From positions 62,001 through 126,000 of the forward strand of contig JACPGU010000001.1 of the NCBI GenBank assembly GCA_016188915.1: a DNA stretch of 64,000 bases, written 5' to 3'. Positions within the stretch are counted from its first letter, which is position 1. Each line of letters starts with the position of its first letter. This DNA is from Candidatus Microgenomates bacterium (GTDB lineage: Bacteria > Patescibacteria > JACPGU01). The notes beneath the pieces were generated by a model. That model was given only the letters and a program-made list of their open reading frames with translations, was not told where the DNA came from and searched no databases. Positions 24,377 to 32,481 of the stretch are shown here, piece after piece. Made by a program: the position numbers and the translations under genes.

Positions 24377-25150
24377 TTACCTTATCTCATAGGTTAGATT
24401 AACTGTAATAGCCACCTCTGTTGAGCCGGGCTCTATTGAGGACGATGGAGATGTCGCATCGGTTTCTACCCCATCTCCTCCCCTGCCCAATCCTTCAGCA
24501 GCATACATAGGCACAGGATAATTATCTTCATAGACAGAAACCAGCTTTCCCAGACGAAATCCGCCAGATTTTGCCATAAAAAGAGCTTTTTCACGGGCTG
24601 ACTCCATCGCTTTTCCGCGAGCTTCATTTTCTACTTTTTCCTTATCTTCAATAGTAAAGTATAGTCCAGAGACAGAATTTGCTCCATTTTTTACAACGCC
24701 ATTCAGTATCTCTCCTACTTTGCTAAAATCGCGTATCTTTACCTCTACTGTCTGTTCTATCCTGTACCCAGTAATGGCGGGCGGAGGGCAAACACCGTTT
24801 TCGCTACAATCGTAGTATTCGTATTCTGGATTGAGATTGTATCCAGAGGTTTTGATATCTTTGCTGTCTACCCCATTTTTCTTTATATAATCTATCGCTC
24901 TATTTATTTTTTCAGCGTTGTCTTTTTGCAGTTTGGCTACATCTTTATTTTGGTCTCCCGAGCTAATAACGGAAAAATTAAATTGTGCTATATCGGGAGT
25001 AAAAACAGATTTTCCAACGCCCGAAACGGAAAAAGAAGGCAGGTTGTTTCTTTGTGTGGAAACATAATAAGCAAAACTAGCTACCGCTATCGAAAGAGTA
25101 ATTATACCAATGACAATTATCGCGATGGCGCTATAATATTTTTTTAACAT
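24377..25150 (-). CDS. SIMPL (DUF541) domain protein, membrane-anchored
   Basis: 257 residues from the ATG at 25148-25150, which has AGGAGGTG at ideal distance; a GTG two codons earlier lies inside that binding site and is unlikely. A membrane helix (about 8-28) precedes the SIMPL domain, seen as FSVSGVGKSVFTPDIAQFNFSV and VGEILNGVVKNGANSVSGLYF, with REKALFMAKSGGFRLGKL near the end. SIMPL proteins sit in the periplasm or outside the membrane; their role is unclear. The stop is one base from that of the convergent methyltransferase gene. Confidence 0.88.
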   Translation of the reverse strand: MLKKYYSAIAIIVIGIITLSIAVASFAYYVSTQRNNLPSFSVSGVGKSVFTPDIAQFNFSVISSGDQNKDVAKLQKDNAEKINRAIDYIKKNGVDSKDIKTSGYNLNPEYEYYDCSENGVCPPPAITGYRIEQTVEVKIRDFSKVGEILNGVVKNGANSVSGLYFTIEDKEKVENEARGKAMESAREKALFMAKSGGFRLGKLVSVYEDNYPVPMYAAEGLGRGGDGVETDATSPSSSIEPGSTEVAITVNLTYEIR

Positions 25151-25168
25151 TTTCACCTCCTTTTAGAT

Positions 25169-25197
25169 TTGCTTTTTTTATAATTACAATTTAGAAT
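25169..25197 (+). promoter_or_regulatory. Possible promoter for the PIG-L gene
   Basis: TTGCTT (25169-25174), 17 bases, TAGAAT (25192-25197), in the 75-base gap between the divergent SIMPL and PIG-L genes. Confidence 0.4.
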
Positions 25198-25225
25198 AAT
25201 TTTATCAGAATCAATAATTTTTTCT

Positions 25226-25990
25226 ATGGCAATATACATTGCTGGGAGTTTTGTTGTTTTGGCAGGTTTGTGGTTTTGGTACTCTTGGCGCTATCAAGTT
25301 CTTCCTCAATCAGCCATCTATCTTTTGGACGATATCCCCGAGCCCAAAAAAAACGAGAGGATAATTGTTTTTTCTCCCCATCCAGACGATGAGACAATAG
25401 CTGCTGGTGGCTATATCGCCGCCGCCGCCCACAATGGTGCTGAAGTCTGGATGGTTTTGGTTACCGATGGTAATAGGCACGGTCTGGAACAAAAAAGATA
25501 TGATGAATTCCGCAGGTCCGCGGATATTTTGGGAGTCAAAAGACGCAATCTTTTTTTTCTTAATTATGCCGATGGCACTTTGTCCAAACAAAATACAACC
25601 ATGCTAGAATCACGGTTTTCCAGAATCGTTGCCAAAATAAAACCCGATATTATTATCGCGCCACACAAAAATGACCACCATGCCGATCACGCCATCATCG
25701 GCAAGGCTATCAGTAATATCGCAACCAAAAAAATCGTTGTCTATTACTATTTGGTGCATCACGCGAGATTTCCTCTACCTAGAAAATTTGATCCAGAATT
25801 CTATCTTCTGCCGCCCATAAAAATGATTAGTTTTGATCAAAAATGGTACCGTTTTATGATTGCCAGAGTTAACGAAGATATTAAGCACGAGGCTGTTTTA
25901 CAATACAAGACGCAACTGCGCTTTCCTCCGCTGCGCAATCTTTTGCTCGGACTGATCAGAAGAAATGAATTATTTGTTAAAGACGAATAA
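25226..25990 (+). CDS. PIG-L/LmbE family deacetylase
   Basis: 254 residues with an N-terminal membrane helix (1-18). The metal-binding signature FSPHPDDETIAAGG is at about 50-63 and a second histidine motif HKNDHHADHAIIG near 148. Family members remove acetyl groups from N-acetylglucosaminyl lipids and related substrates with zinc. The substrate here is unknown. It is followed after 8 bases by a methyltransferase gene, suggesting a small operon that modifies a glycolipid or surface glycan; that is inference. Confidence 0.88.
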   Translation: MAIYIAGSFVVLAGLWFWYSWRYQVLPQSAIYLLDDIPEPKKNERIIVFSPHPDDETIAAGGYIAAAAHNGAEVWMVLVTDGNRHGLEQKRYDEFRRSADILGVKRRNLFFLNYADGTLSKQNTTMLESRFSRIVAKIKPDIIIAPHKNDHHADHAIIGKAISNIATKKIVVYYYLVHHARFPLPRKFDPEFYLLPPIKMISFDQKWYRFMIARVNEDIKHEAVLQYKTQLRFPPLRNLLLGLIRRNELFVKDE

Positions 25991-25998
25991 ATATACCT

Positions 25999-26922
25999 AT
26001 GCCAAAAATAGCCGATTACGACAAAAACAATTACGATTACGAGACCTATTGGAGCGACAAAAATGTGCGTCGAGACTATGAAGATCAGGCCGAAAGGATA
26101 GCCATAGGTAGACTACTACCTCGTCATGGCAGCTGGTTCTGTGATTTAGGAGCGGGTTTTGGCCGGCTTTTTGATACTTATGAGAATCGCTTTGATCATA
26201 TTATTCTAGCTGATTATTCGCTAGAGAATATGAAAAAAGCTAAAAAAAGAATTAACCCTGACGGTAAAAAACCGGGAATTTATTTTTTTGCTCTCAACGC
26301 CTACCATCTACCTTTTTCTAATGATTCTTTAGACAATATTATGTCAGTCAGAATGCTTCACCACATAGAAGATCCCCAGACCGTCATCCGTGAGATTAAA
26401 AGAGTTCTTTCTGTCAACGGAATATTTTTATTAGAATACGCCAATAAAAAACATTTTTGGGCAGTAATCAAATATTTTTTAGGCAAGGGAAAAATAAATC
26501 CTTTCAAAAAAATACCGGAAGCGCAAGGAGATCTTTTCTACAATTTTCATCCTCATCACATTCATTCGCTTTTCCATATTGAGTCTTTGGCTATCAACAA
26601 GGTGCTTTCCGTTTCTAATCTCCGCCACAAAATTTTTAAAAAAATATTGCCCAGAACAATTCTTTTGGCTTTAGAAAGTATTTTTCAAGTCTCTCTGTCC
26701 CCTATTACTTTTGGTCCCAGTATTTTTATCAAAACACAAAAATCCGGTAGAGTCAGCGACAACAGAAAGCCAGCCATCCAATTAAAAGATATTGTGATTT
26801 GTCCTCTTTGTTTAGAATCTCTGGCGCAATGTTTGCCAAAAACTGATAACGGCGAAGTCAAATGTGGCAAATGTCAATCTATCTACCCAATAATTGACGG
26901 CATTTACGATTTTCGCGTATAA
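25999..26922 (+). CDS. SAM methyltransferase fused to a Trm112-like zinc ribbon
   Basis: 307 residues. A class I methyltransferase (about 40-165) with CDLGAGFGRL (motif I), MLHHIEDPQTVIREIKRVL and a hydrophobic region near 215-245. The last 45 residues hold two zinc-binding pairs (ICPLC and CGKCQSIYPIIDGIYDF), as in Trm112/YcaR-type proteins. Trm112-like domains usually activate partner methyltransferases, so here partner and enzyme are one chain. Substrate unknown; the order after a PIG-L gene suggests surface lipid or glycan. Confidence 0.85.
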   Translation: MPKIADYDKNNYDYETYWSDKNVRRDYEDQAERIAIGRLLPRHGSWFCDLGAGFGRLFDTYENRFDHIILADYSLENMKKAKKRINPDGKKPGIYFFALNAYHLPFSNDSLDNIMSVRMLHHIEDPQTVIREIKRVLSVNGIFLLEYANKKHFWAVIKYFLGKGKINPFKKIPEAQGDLFYNFHPHHIHSLFHIESLAINKVLSVSNLRHKIFKKILPRTILLALESIFQVSLSPITFGPSIFIKTQKSGRVSDNRKPAIQLKDIVICPLCLESLAQCLPKTDNGEVKCGKCQSIYPIIDGIYDFRV

Positions 26923-27032
26923 TAGTACTACAAATATACGAATACCGACCAATGGGCTTGAAGGATTACGAGAAAATAGAGCCATTCTAGATCAGCATTT
27001 GTATATTTGTACTTAATTTGTAAATTAGTAGT

Positions 27033-27227
27033 ATGCTTGAAGATCAAAAAGAAGATTATGACAAGCCAGATATCGTGGGCGAGATTGATACCGTTCACGA
27101 AGAGATAGAGTATCTGGAAAAAAAGAAAAAAATTCCTGTCTGGATTTGGTTAGGGTTGATTATTGTTGTTTCTATTTTGACTCTGATGATCACCGCCAAT
27201 CAAAGTCCGACTTTGATTGTGCAGTAA
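27033..27227 (+). CDS. Single-pass membrane protein of 64 residues
   Basis: An acidic N-terminus (LEDQKEDYDKPDIVGEIDTVHEE), a basic KKKKK patch and a membrane helix (about 36-54), ending SPTLIVQ. Tail-anchored topology. No family recognised and no strong ribosome binding site, so this is a modest call. The 110 bases before it hold no gene; a hairpin TCAAAGT/ACTTTGA overlaps its end. Confidence 0.5.
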   Translation: MLEDQKEDYDKPDIVGEIDTVHEEIEYLEKKKKIPVWIWLGLIIVVSILTLMITANQSPTLIVQ

Positions 27228-27294
27228 AGCTCTTTAACTTCGCGCTATTTTCAGTTCCGATGATATCGGGGCTAGACCAATCATGGAGGAAACG

Positions 27295-27486
27295 ATGGGG
27301 AAAAAAGTTCCAGAAGAAGAAAGAGAAAGGAAGAAGGATGAAAAAAGAAGGATTTTCCCTCCGCCCGACGATGGCAATGAGCAAAGACTAGTGGAGTCAC
27401 CGGTGCCACCCAGTGTTCCAATCTTTTTCGGTTCCTCACCGGCAACTTCCGGAGTAATCGTCGTCGGAGGTCCAGCCAATGGGTGA
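27295..27486 (+). CDS. Small charged/proline-rich protein, unknown
   Basis: 63 residues from ATG 27295, chosen for GGAGGA five bases upstream; an ATG at 27283 lies before that site. The N-terminal half is almost entirely charged (KKVPEEERERKKDEKRR) and the second half is Pro/Gly/Val-rich. Unlikely to be globular. It overlaps the next small gene by 8 bases and has a strong downstream terminator, so the pair behaves like a translated operon. Confidence 0.5.
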   Translation: MGKKVPEEERERKKDEKRRIFPPPDDGNEQRLVESPVPPSVPIFFGSSPATSGVIVVGGPANG

Positions 27487-27628
27487 AAAAAATACTCCCA
27501 CTCGCGGACAGACATTGAAATCACAGAAAAGGAAGGAACGCTTTAGGCGCATAAGAGAATTAATGGCCAAATTTTATTCTCGGCGCCAGCCCTCTCCCTC
27601 TCCAACACCTTCTCGCGCCAAAATTTGA
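27479..27628 (+). CDS. 49-residue basic peptide, unknown
   Basis: Starts with the ATG at 27479-27481, preceded by GGAGG in the end of the gene before it. The peptide is strongly basic (QKRKERFRRIRELMAKFYSRR) with a Ser/Pro tail and could bind nucleic acid or the ribosome. Composition argues against chance because both this ORF and the previous one have good ribosome binding sites and share a terminator. No family recognised. Confidence 0.5.
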   Translation: MGEKNTPTRGQTLKSQKRKERFRRIRELMAKFYSRRQPSPSPTPSRAKI

Positions 27629-27677
27629 CTTTTCGGAGGCTTCCGCCTGGAAGATTTCTGTAACCTCCTTAAATATC

Positions 27678-27709
27678 GCCCTCTGGTTTTCGTGGAGGGC
27701 ACTTTTTTT
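27678..27709 (+). terminator. Terminator after the two tiny genes
   Basis: GCCCTC-tggttttcgtg-GAGGGC followed by ACTTTTTTT. About 50 bases beyond the second small gene and upstream of leuS. Confidence 0.82.
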
Positions 27710-27816
27710 ACTCAAAATACTAATTGCGCGAATTGCATTTTGTTCTTTCCGATGTTAATATACGAATTGATGCGAATCTACAAATGAAATACGAATAATT
27801 TTTTTTAACACAAAAC

Positions 27817-30324
27817 ATGAAGGCATATAGTCCTCAAAAAATAGAACCTAAATGGCAAAAGATTTGGGAAGAGAAAGGTATCTTCTCCGCTCTTGATTTT
27901 GACCAGAAGCCGAAGAAATACCTGCTTTTTGAATTCCCCTATCCTTCGGGCGACAGGCTCCATGTCGGTCACGCTCGTTCTTACACGGCTCTGGACGCGA
28001 TGGCAAGAAAAGCTAGAATGGAAGGCTACAATGTGCTCCTGCCAATGGGTTGGGACGCCTTTGGCTTGCCGACCGAAAATTACGCGATCAAGAATAAAAT
28101 CAGCCCGCAGAAAGTGACAGTCGAAAATATCGCCAATTCTAAAAAACAGGCGCAATCTTGGGGGTTATCGATTGACTGGAATCGAGAAATCAATACTACT
28201 GATCCGGATTATTATAAATGGACGCAATGGATTTTCATTCAATTGTTCAAGCATGGCCTCGCCTATCGCGCTAAAACACAAGTGAACTGGTGCCCATCGT
28301 GCAAGACCACTCTGGCCAACGAAGAAGTGCTCTCCGATGGCACGCATGAAAGATGCGGTTTTGCGACTGAAAAAAGAGAGCAAGAGCAATGGGTGATAAA
28401 AATCACGGCTTACGCCGACCGCTTGATTGATGACTTGGCGGAAGTAGATTTCTTGGAAAAGATCAAAACCCAGCAAATCAACTGGATCGGAAGAAGTTTA
28501 GGCATCAATATTTCTTATAATATTGAGGGGCTAGATGGCCAAATAGCCGTCTATACTACTCGCCCCGACACAAATTTCGGAGCAACCTTTATCGTTGTCG
28601 CCCCCGAAAGTGACTTCGTCAAAGAACATTTAAAAGATTTTTCCAATCAAGACGAGATATCTAAATATATTGAAGCCTCGAAGAAAAAAACTGACATAGA
28701 GCGTATTGCCGAGGGCAGAAAAAAAACTGGTGTCAACACGGGGTTGGTCGCCATCAACCACTTAACTGATAAGAAAATGCCTATTTATGTCAGCGATTTC
28801 GTTCTGGCCACAGTAGGAACGGGTTGCGTGATTGGTGTGCCAGGACACGACATCAGAGATTTTGAATTTGCCACCGAAAAAGGCCTGGAAATTATTCGTG
28901 TTGTTGTGGGTAGTGATGGTGATACTTCCCCTATTACGAAACCAGAACAAGTTCAAGAGGAAAAAGGCAAAATGATTAACAGCGGATTCCTGGACGGCAT
29001 GGATATTCATGAGGCAACTACAAAGATTATGGATTATATAGAGGAAAAAGGTTGGGGCAAAAAAATAAAAAGGTATCATCTTCGCGATTGGATTTTTTCA
29101 AGGCAACATTATTGGGGAGAACCTATTCCATTGATTTTTTGCAATTTTTGCAAAAAATCAATGGAAGCTCAAAACTCAAAACTCAAAGCTCAAAATAAAG
29201 GCGAATCATTAAATCCCGGTTGGTTTGTCGTGCCGGAGGAAGAGCTACCGGTAAAACTTCCGGAACTGGAACATTATGAACCGTCCGGCACTGGTGAGTC
29301 GCCTCTGGCAAAGATTGCCAACTGGGTTAATGTGAAATGTCCAAGGTGTGGCGGAGAAGCCAAAAGAGAGACCGACACTATGCCCAATTGGGCCGGATCT
29401 AATTGGTATTATCTAGGCTACCTGCTAAAATCACAAATAACAAATAGCAAATCACAAACATTTTTTAACGAAGAAACAACGAAAATCCTTAAATATTGGA
29501 TGCCGGTGGATTTGTATAATGGCGGAATGGAGCACACCACCCTGCACTTGCTCTATTCGCGTTTTATCTATAAATTCCTTTACGACATCGGTGTGGTGCC
29601 GACGAAAGAGCCCTACGCGCAGAGAAGATCGCACGGAATGATCTTGGGTCCTGATCGGCAAAAAATGAGCAAATCTCGAGGCAATGTCGTCAATCCGGAC
29701 GAGATTGTGGCCAAACATGGAGCCGATGCCTTTCGCCTCTACGAAGCCTTCATCGGGCCTTTCGACCAGACTGTTTCTTGGAGCGATGAGTCGCTGGCCG
29801 GTTGCTCGCGTTTTCTTTCTCGCGTCTGGAGCATCAGTCAAGAAAAAGTTTCTGATTCCCCTACCCCACCAGAACTGCTAAAAAAGTTGCACAAAACCAT
29901 CAAAAAAGTCGGCGCCGATATTGACGAGATGAAATTCAATACAGCCGTGGCCGCCATGATGGAATTCGTCAACGATTGGCAAAAAGAAAGTTTTTTGAAC
30001 AAAAAAGACGCGCAAGATTTCTTGAAGATTCTCTCCCCTTTCGCGCCGCATATCACCGAGGAGCTTTGGGAAATACTGGAGGGCAAGGGTCTGATCGCCG
30101 AAAATTCTTGGCCAAAATATGACGAATCGCTCATCAAAGATACTGTCGTTACCATTGTTATCCAGGAGAATGGCAAACTACGAGGCGATATTGAGGCTCC
30201 CTTTGATTCTAGCGAAGAAGAGATATCGGCTATTTGCCAAAACTCGCCAAAATTTACGCATCTTGTCGAAAATACTAAAAAAGTTATTTACGTAAAAAAC
30301 AAATTGATTAATTTTGTGAAATAG
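27817..30324 (+). CDS. leuS: Leucyl-tRNA synthetase
   Basis: 835 residues, class I synthetase for leucine. The HIGH motif is HVGHAR (about 49-54), the KMSKS loop KMSKSRGN near 614, and the editing domain spans about 220-410 with GTGCVIGVPGHDIRDFEFA. Zinc-type pairs occur at CPSC and CNFC/CPRC. Two stretches look like decayed repeats kept in frame: AQNSKLKAQNKGES after CNFCKKSME, and KSQITNSKSQTF before KILKYWMPVD. They lie at surface positions where relatives vary. Preceded by a 105-base leader without a visible T-box. Confidence 0.96.
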   Translation: MKAYSPQKIEPKWQKIWEEKGIFSALDFDQKPKKYLLFEFPYPSGDRLHVGHARSYTALDAMARKARMEGYNVLLPMGWDAFGLPTENYAIKNKISPQKVTVENIANSKKQAQSWGLSIDWNREINTTDPDYYKWTQWIFIQLFKHGLAYRAKTQVNWCPSCKTTLANEEVLSDGTHERCGFATEKREQEQWVIKITAYADRLIDDLAEVDFLEKIKTQQINWIGRSLGINISYNIEGLDGQIAVYTTRPDTNFGATFIVVAPESDFVKEHLKDFSNQDEISKYIEASKKKTDIERIAEGRKKTGVNTGLVAINHLTDKKMPIYVSDFVLATVGTGCVIGVPGHDIRDFEFATEKGLEIIRVVVGSDGDTSPITKPEQVQEEKGKMINSGFLDGMDIHEATTKIMDYIEEKGWGKKIKRYHLRDWIFSRQHYWGEPIPLIFCNFCKKSMEAQNSKLKAQNKGESLNPGWFVVPEEELPVKLPELEHYEPSGTGESPLAKIANWVNVKCPRCGGEAKRETDTMPNWAGSNWYYLGYLLKSQITNSKSQTFFNEETTKILKYWMPVDLYNGGMEHTTLHLLYSRFIYKFLYDIGVVPTKEPYAQRRSHGMILGPDRQKMSKSRGNVVNPDEIVAKHGADAFRLYEAFIGPFDQTVSWSDESLAGCSRFLSRVWSISQEKVSDSPTPPELLKKLHKTIKKVGADIDEMKFNTAVAAMMEFVNDWQKESFLNKKDAQDFLKILSPFAPHITEELWEILEGKGLIAENSWPKYDESLIKDTVVTIVIQENGKLRGDIEAPFDSSEEEISAICQNSPKFTHLVENTKKVIYVKNKLINFVK
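29162..29205 (+). repeat. Degenerate CAAAACT tandem repeat in leuS
   Basis: Successive GCTCAAAACTCAAAACTCAA-type units at 7-8-bp steps, translated as EAQNSKLKAQNKG. A second such stretch (ACAAATA units) is at 29,430-29,460. Confidence 0.55.
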
Positions 30325-30394
30325 TTTACAAAAATAGCTTTTTGTTCTATACTCAATACGTTATACTTAATACTTAATACTTAATACCAATTCA

Positions 30395-30583
30395 ATGGCC
30401 GAGCCGAAAAAACGTAAAAGCAAGGCGGCGACTAGACTGCGCCGTCGTAAAAACCAAGAAATTACTCTTTCTGGTGTTTCCCTGTGCCCGCAATGCAAAT
30501 CTCCCTTTACCCCTCATCGAGCATGCGGAGTTTGTGGCACATACAGGGGAAGACAAGTGGTCAAGGCTAAAACTAAGAAGTAA
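30395..30583 (+). CDS. rpmF: Ribosomal protein bL32
   Basis: 62 residues. Opens MAEPKKRKSKAATRLRRRK and has two zinc-binding CxxC pairs (CPQC and CGVC), the zinc form of bL32. It sits alone between leuS and the NusB-Nudix gene; the ATG directly follows a TTAATACTT tandem repeat with no visible Shine-Dalgarno sequence. Confidence 0.95.
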   Translation: MAEPKKRKSKAATRLRRRKNQEITLSGVSLCPQCKSPFTPHRACGVCGTYRGRQVVKAKTKK

Positions 30584-30700
30584 TTTTTATAATTTTTAAT
30601 TTTGTAATTTTTGAAATAATTCCTTAATTTCTAATGTTTAAAAATTAGGATTTAAGGCTTATTTAAAAATTAAAAATTGGAAATTAAAAATTTCAAATCT

Positions 30701-31543
30701 ATGCCGTACCTTTCTATTCGCCATCAATCAAGAATTATTGTTCTCCAGTCTCTCTACGAGTGGGATTTTGATGAAACTAAAAATCCTCTAGATATTTTGA
30801 ATCGCAACGTTAACACTTCTGGCTACAAAGTAGATGATGAGTTTTGTCAAAAATTGCTGTCTGGCGTGACTGATAAAATGAAAGATATAGATGAATTGAT
30901 TAAAAAAACCGCTCCTGAATGGCCGCTAGAACAAGTAGCTGTTATTGACCGATCGGTTTTGCGGATCGGTATTTTTGAATTACTTTTTGACAATGAGGTG
31001 CCTCCCAAGGCCGTTATTAATGAAGCAGTAGAATTGGGTAAATCATTTGGTGGAGAAAATAGCGGTAAATTTGTTAATGGAGTTTTGGGCACAATTTATA
31101 GAAATAGCGCCAAATATGCCGAGGAAGAAATGGTGACTTCATCCGGCGGAATAGTTTATCGCCTAGACGAAAACAAAACTATTTATTTTTTGGCTATTAA
31201 AAATATTTATAATAAATGGACATTCCCAAAGGGAAAGGTAGAAGAAGGTGAAACCTGGCAAGAAGCCGCTATTAGAGAAGTAAAAGAAGAGACAGGGATA
31301 GAATCGGTGGATATCCAGGGAGAAATCGGCGACATCAAATTCACTGATAAATCTGACACAGAACCGATTAAAAAAACTGTTCATTTTTTCTTAATGCGAA
31401 CGGAACAGAGAGAAACTAAAAAAAATGATGTCAAAGAGCATATCAATGATGTCGCTTGGATGACGGAAGAAAAATTGCGTCAAAATTTAGATTATCCGAA
31501 TTTGGTTGAGCTTTTAGACAAAGCGAAAGAAATGATGGAATAA
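30701..31543 (+). CDS. nusB: NusB antitermination factor fused to a Nudix hydrolase
   Basis: 280 residues from the ATG at 30701; a TTG eight codons earlier is inside repeat-like sequence and is rejected. Residues 1-137 are a full NusB domain (RHQSRIIVLQSLYEWDF; DRSVLRIGIFELLF; PPKAVINEAVELGKSFG; FVNGVLGTIYR). Residues 145-280 are a Nudix domain with an intact Nudix box: G178-x5-E184-x7-R192-E193-V-x-E196-E197-x-G199. NusB binds boxA RNA with NusE (uS10); the Nudix half should cleave a nucleoside diphosphate-linked compound, such as a dinucleotide or RNA 5' end. Both halves look functional. The next gene is rnc, another rRNA-processing factor. Confidence 0.92.
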   Translation: MPYLSIRHQSRIIVLQSLYEWDFDETKNPLDILNRNVNTSGYKVDDEFCQKLLSGVTDKMKDIDELIKKTAPEWPLEQVAVIDRSVLRIGIFELLFDNEVPPKAVINEAVELGKSFGGENSGKFVNGVLGTIYRNSAKYAEEEMVTSSGGIVYRLDENKTIYFLAIKNIYNKWTFPKGKVEEGETWQEAAIREVKEETGIESVDIQGEIGDIKFTDKSDTEPIKKTVHFFLMRTEQRETKKNDVKEHINDVAWMTEEKLRQNLDYPNLVELLDKAKEMME

Positions 31544-31691
31544 GCGATGGCATAATTTTTGAATTTTGTAATTTTTAATTTTTAAACAAATTTTTAATTT
31601 CTTAATTTTTAAACATTAAAAATTGAAACATTATTTACAAAATTACAAAATTAAAAATTTTAAAAATTAATAACATGCGCTGTTCAATGTA
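31544..31691. repeat. AT-rich repeat spacer before rnc
   Basis: No gene. It consists of TTTTTAATTT/AAATTAAAAA blocks arranged as a long imperfect inverted repeat, similar to spacers at 30,585-30,690, 43,376-43,475 and 46,650-46,770. Confidence 0.55.
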
Positions 31692-31710
31692 GCTGTTTTG
31701 ACAAAACAGC
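31692..31710 (+). promoter_or_regulatory. Perfect hairpin in the rnc leader
   Basis: GCTGTTTT-gac-AAAACAGC, an 8-bp perfect stem 28 bases upstream of the chosen rnc start. It could be an operator or an RNase III cleavage site for autoregulation, as known in Escherichia coli; the role here is inference. Confidence 0.5.
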
Positions 31711-31738
31711 AATAATGATTAGCGAAGAAAGGATTATT

Positions 31739-32437
31739 ATGGAAGCAAAATTATCGAATATTGAGAAAAAAATAGGCGTTACTTTCAAGAATAAAGATCT
31801 GCTACAGCAAGCTTTTGTCCATAGATCGTATCTCAATGAAAACAAAGATTTTCGTCTAGACCATAATGAGAGGCTAGAATTCCTCGGCGATGCTTGTCTG
31901 GAATTGATCGTGACGGACTATTTGTATAATAATTTTCCCAATCCAGAAGGCGAGCTGACGAACTGGCGCGCGGCTCTGGTGCGGGGTGCGATGATCTCGC
32001 AAATCGCGAAGAAATTAGGCTACGAAGACTATCTCCTGCTCTCTCGTGGTGAAGCGAAATCTACTGGCAGAGCGAGAGAACTCATTTTGGCCAATACTTT
32101 TGAGGCGGTACTGGGCGCTGTCTATCTGGACAAGGGCTACAAAGCGGCGGACAAATTGGTCAAAAAGCATCTCCTCCCCCGCTTGCCCGAGATTTTGGAC
32201 AAAAAGCTCTATAACGATCCGAAATCGATGTTCCAAGAAGTGGTGCAAGAAAAAACCGGCATCACGCCAGTTTATAAATTGGAACACGAAGAAGGCCCCG
32301 ATCACGCCAAGGTTTTCACCATGGCGGTCTTCGTGGGCGAGAAAAGGATAACCGAAGGTAAGGGCTATTCCAAGCAAATAGCCGAGCAAGAAGCGGCTCA
32401 AAAAGCGATAGAAATCTGGGCCGAAACGCTGGAATGA
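31739..32437 (+). CDS. rnc: Ribonuclease III
   Basis: 232 residues from ATG 31739, which has AAGAAAGG upstream; an ATG at 31715 lacks one. The catalytic signature HNERLEFLGDACLEL is at about 37-51 (from this start), with the second acidic pair in NTFEAVLGAVYLDKGY (about 119-134). A double-stranded-RNA-binding domain fills the C-terminus (DPKSMFQEVVQE; GYSKQIAEQEAAQKAI). It cuts double-stranded RNA, including rRNA precursors, which fits the neighbouring NusB domain. Confidence 0.95.
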   Translation: MEAKLSNIEKKIGVTFKNKDLLQQAFVHRSYLNENKDFRLDHNERLEFLGDACLELIVTDYLYNNFPNPEGELTNWRAALVRGAMISQIAKKLGYEDYLLLSRGEAKSTGRARELILANTFEAVLGAVYLDKGYKAADKLVKKHLLPRLPEILDKKLYNDPKSMFQEVVQEKTGITPVYKLEHEEGPDHAKVFTMAVFVGEKRITEGKGYSKQIAEQEAAQKAIEIWAETLE

Positions 32438-32452
32438 AGCCAAAGATGTTAT

Positions 32453-32481
32453 AAAAAACCGCCCCTAGAGACGGTTTTTTT
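32453..32481. terminator. Bidirectional terminator between rnc and dacA-like gene
   Basis: AAAAAACCG (32453-32461) pairs with CGGTTTTTT (32472-32480) around a 10-base loop. It serves two convergent genes. Confidence 0.85.

Noticed and set aside
27712..27816. T-box riboswitch upstream of leuS
   Set aside because: No specifier loop, T-box sequence or paired terminator is visible in the 105-base leader.
30585..31680. CRISPR array from the regular AT-rich repeats around nusB and rnc
   Set aside because: Repeats are low-complexity, unequal and without unique spacers; no cas genes nearby.
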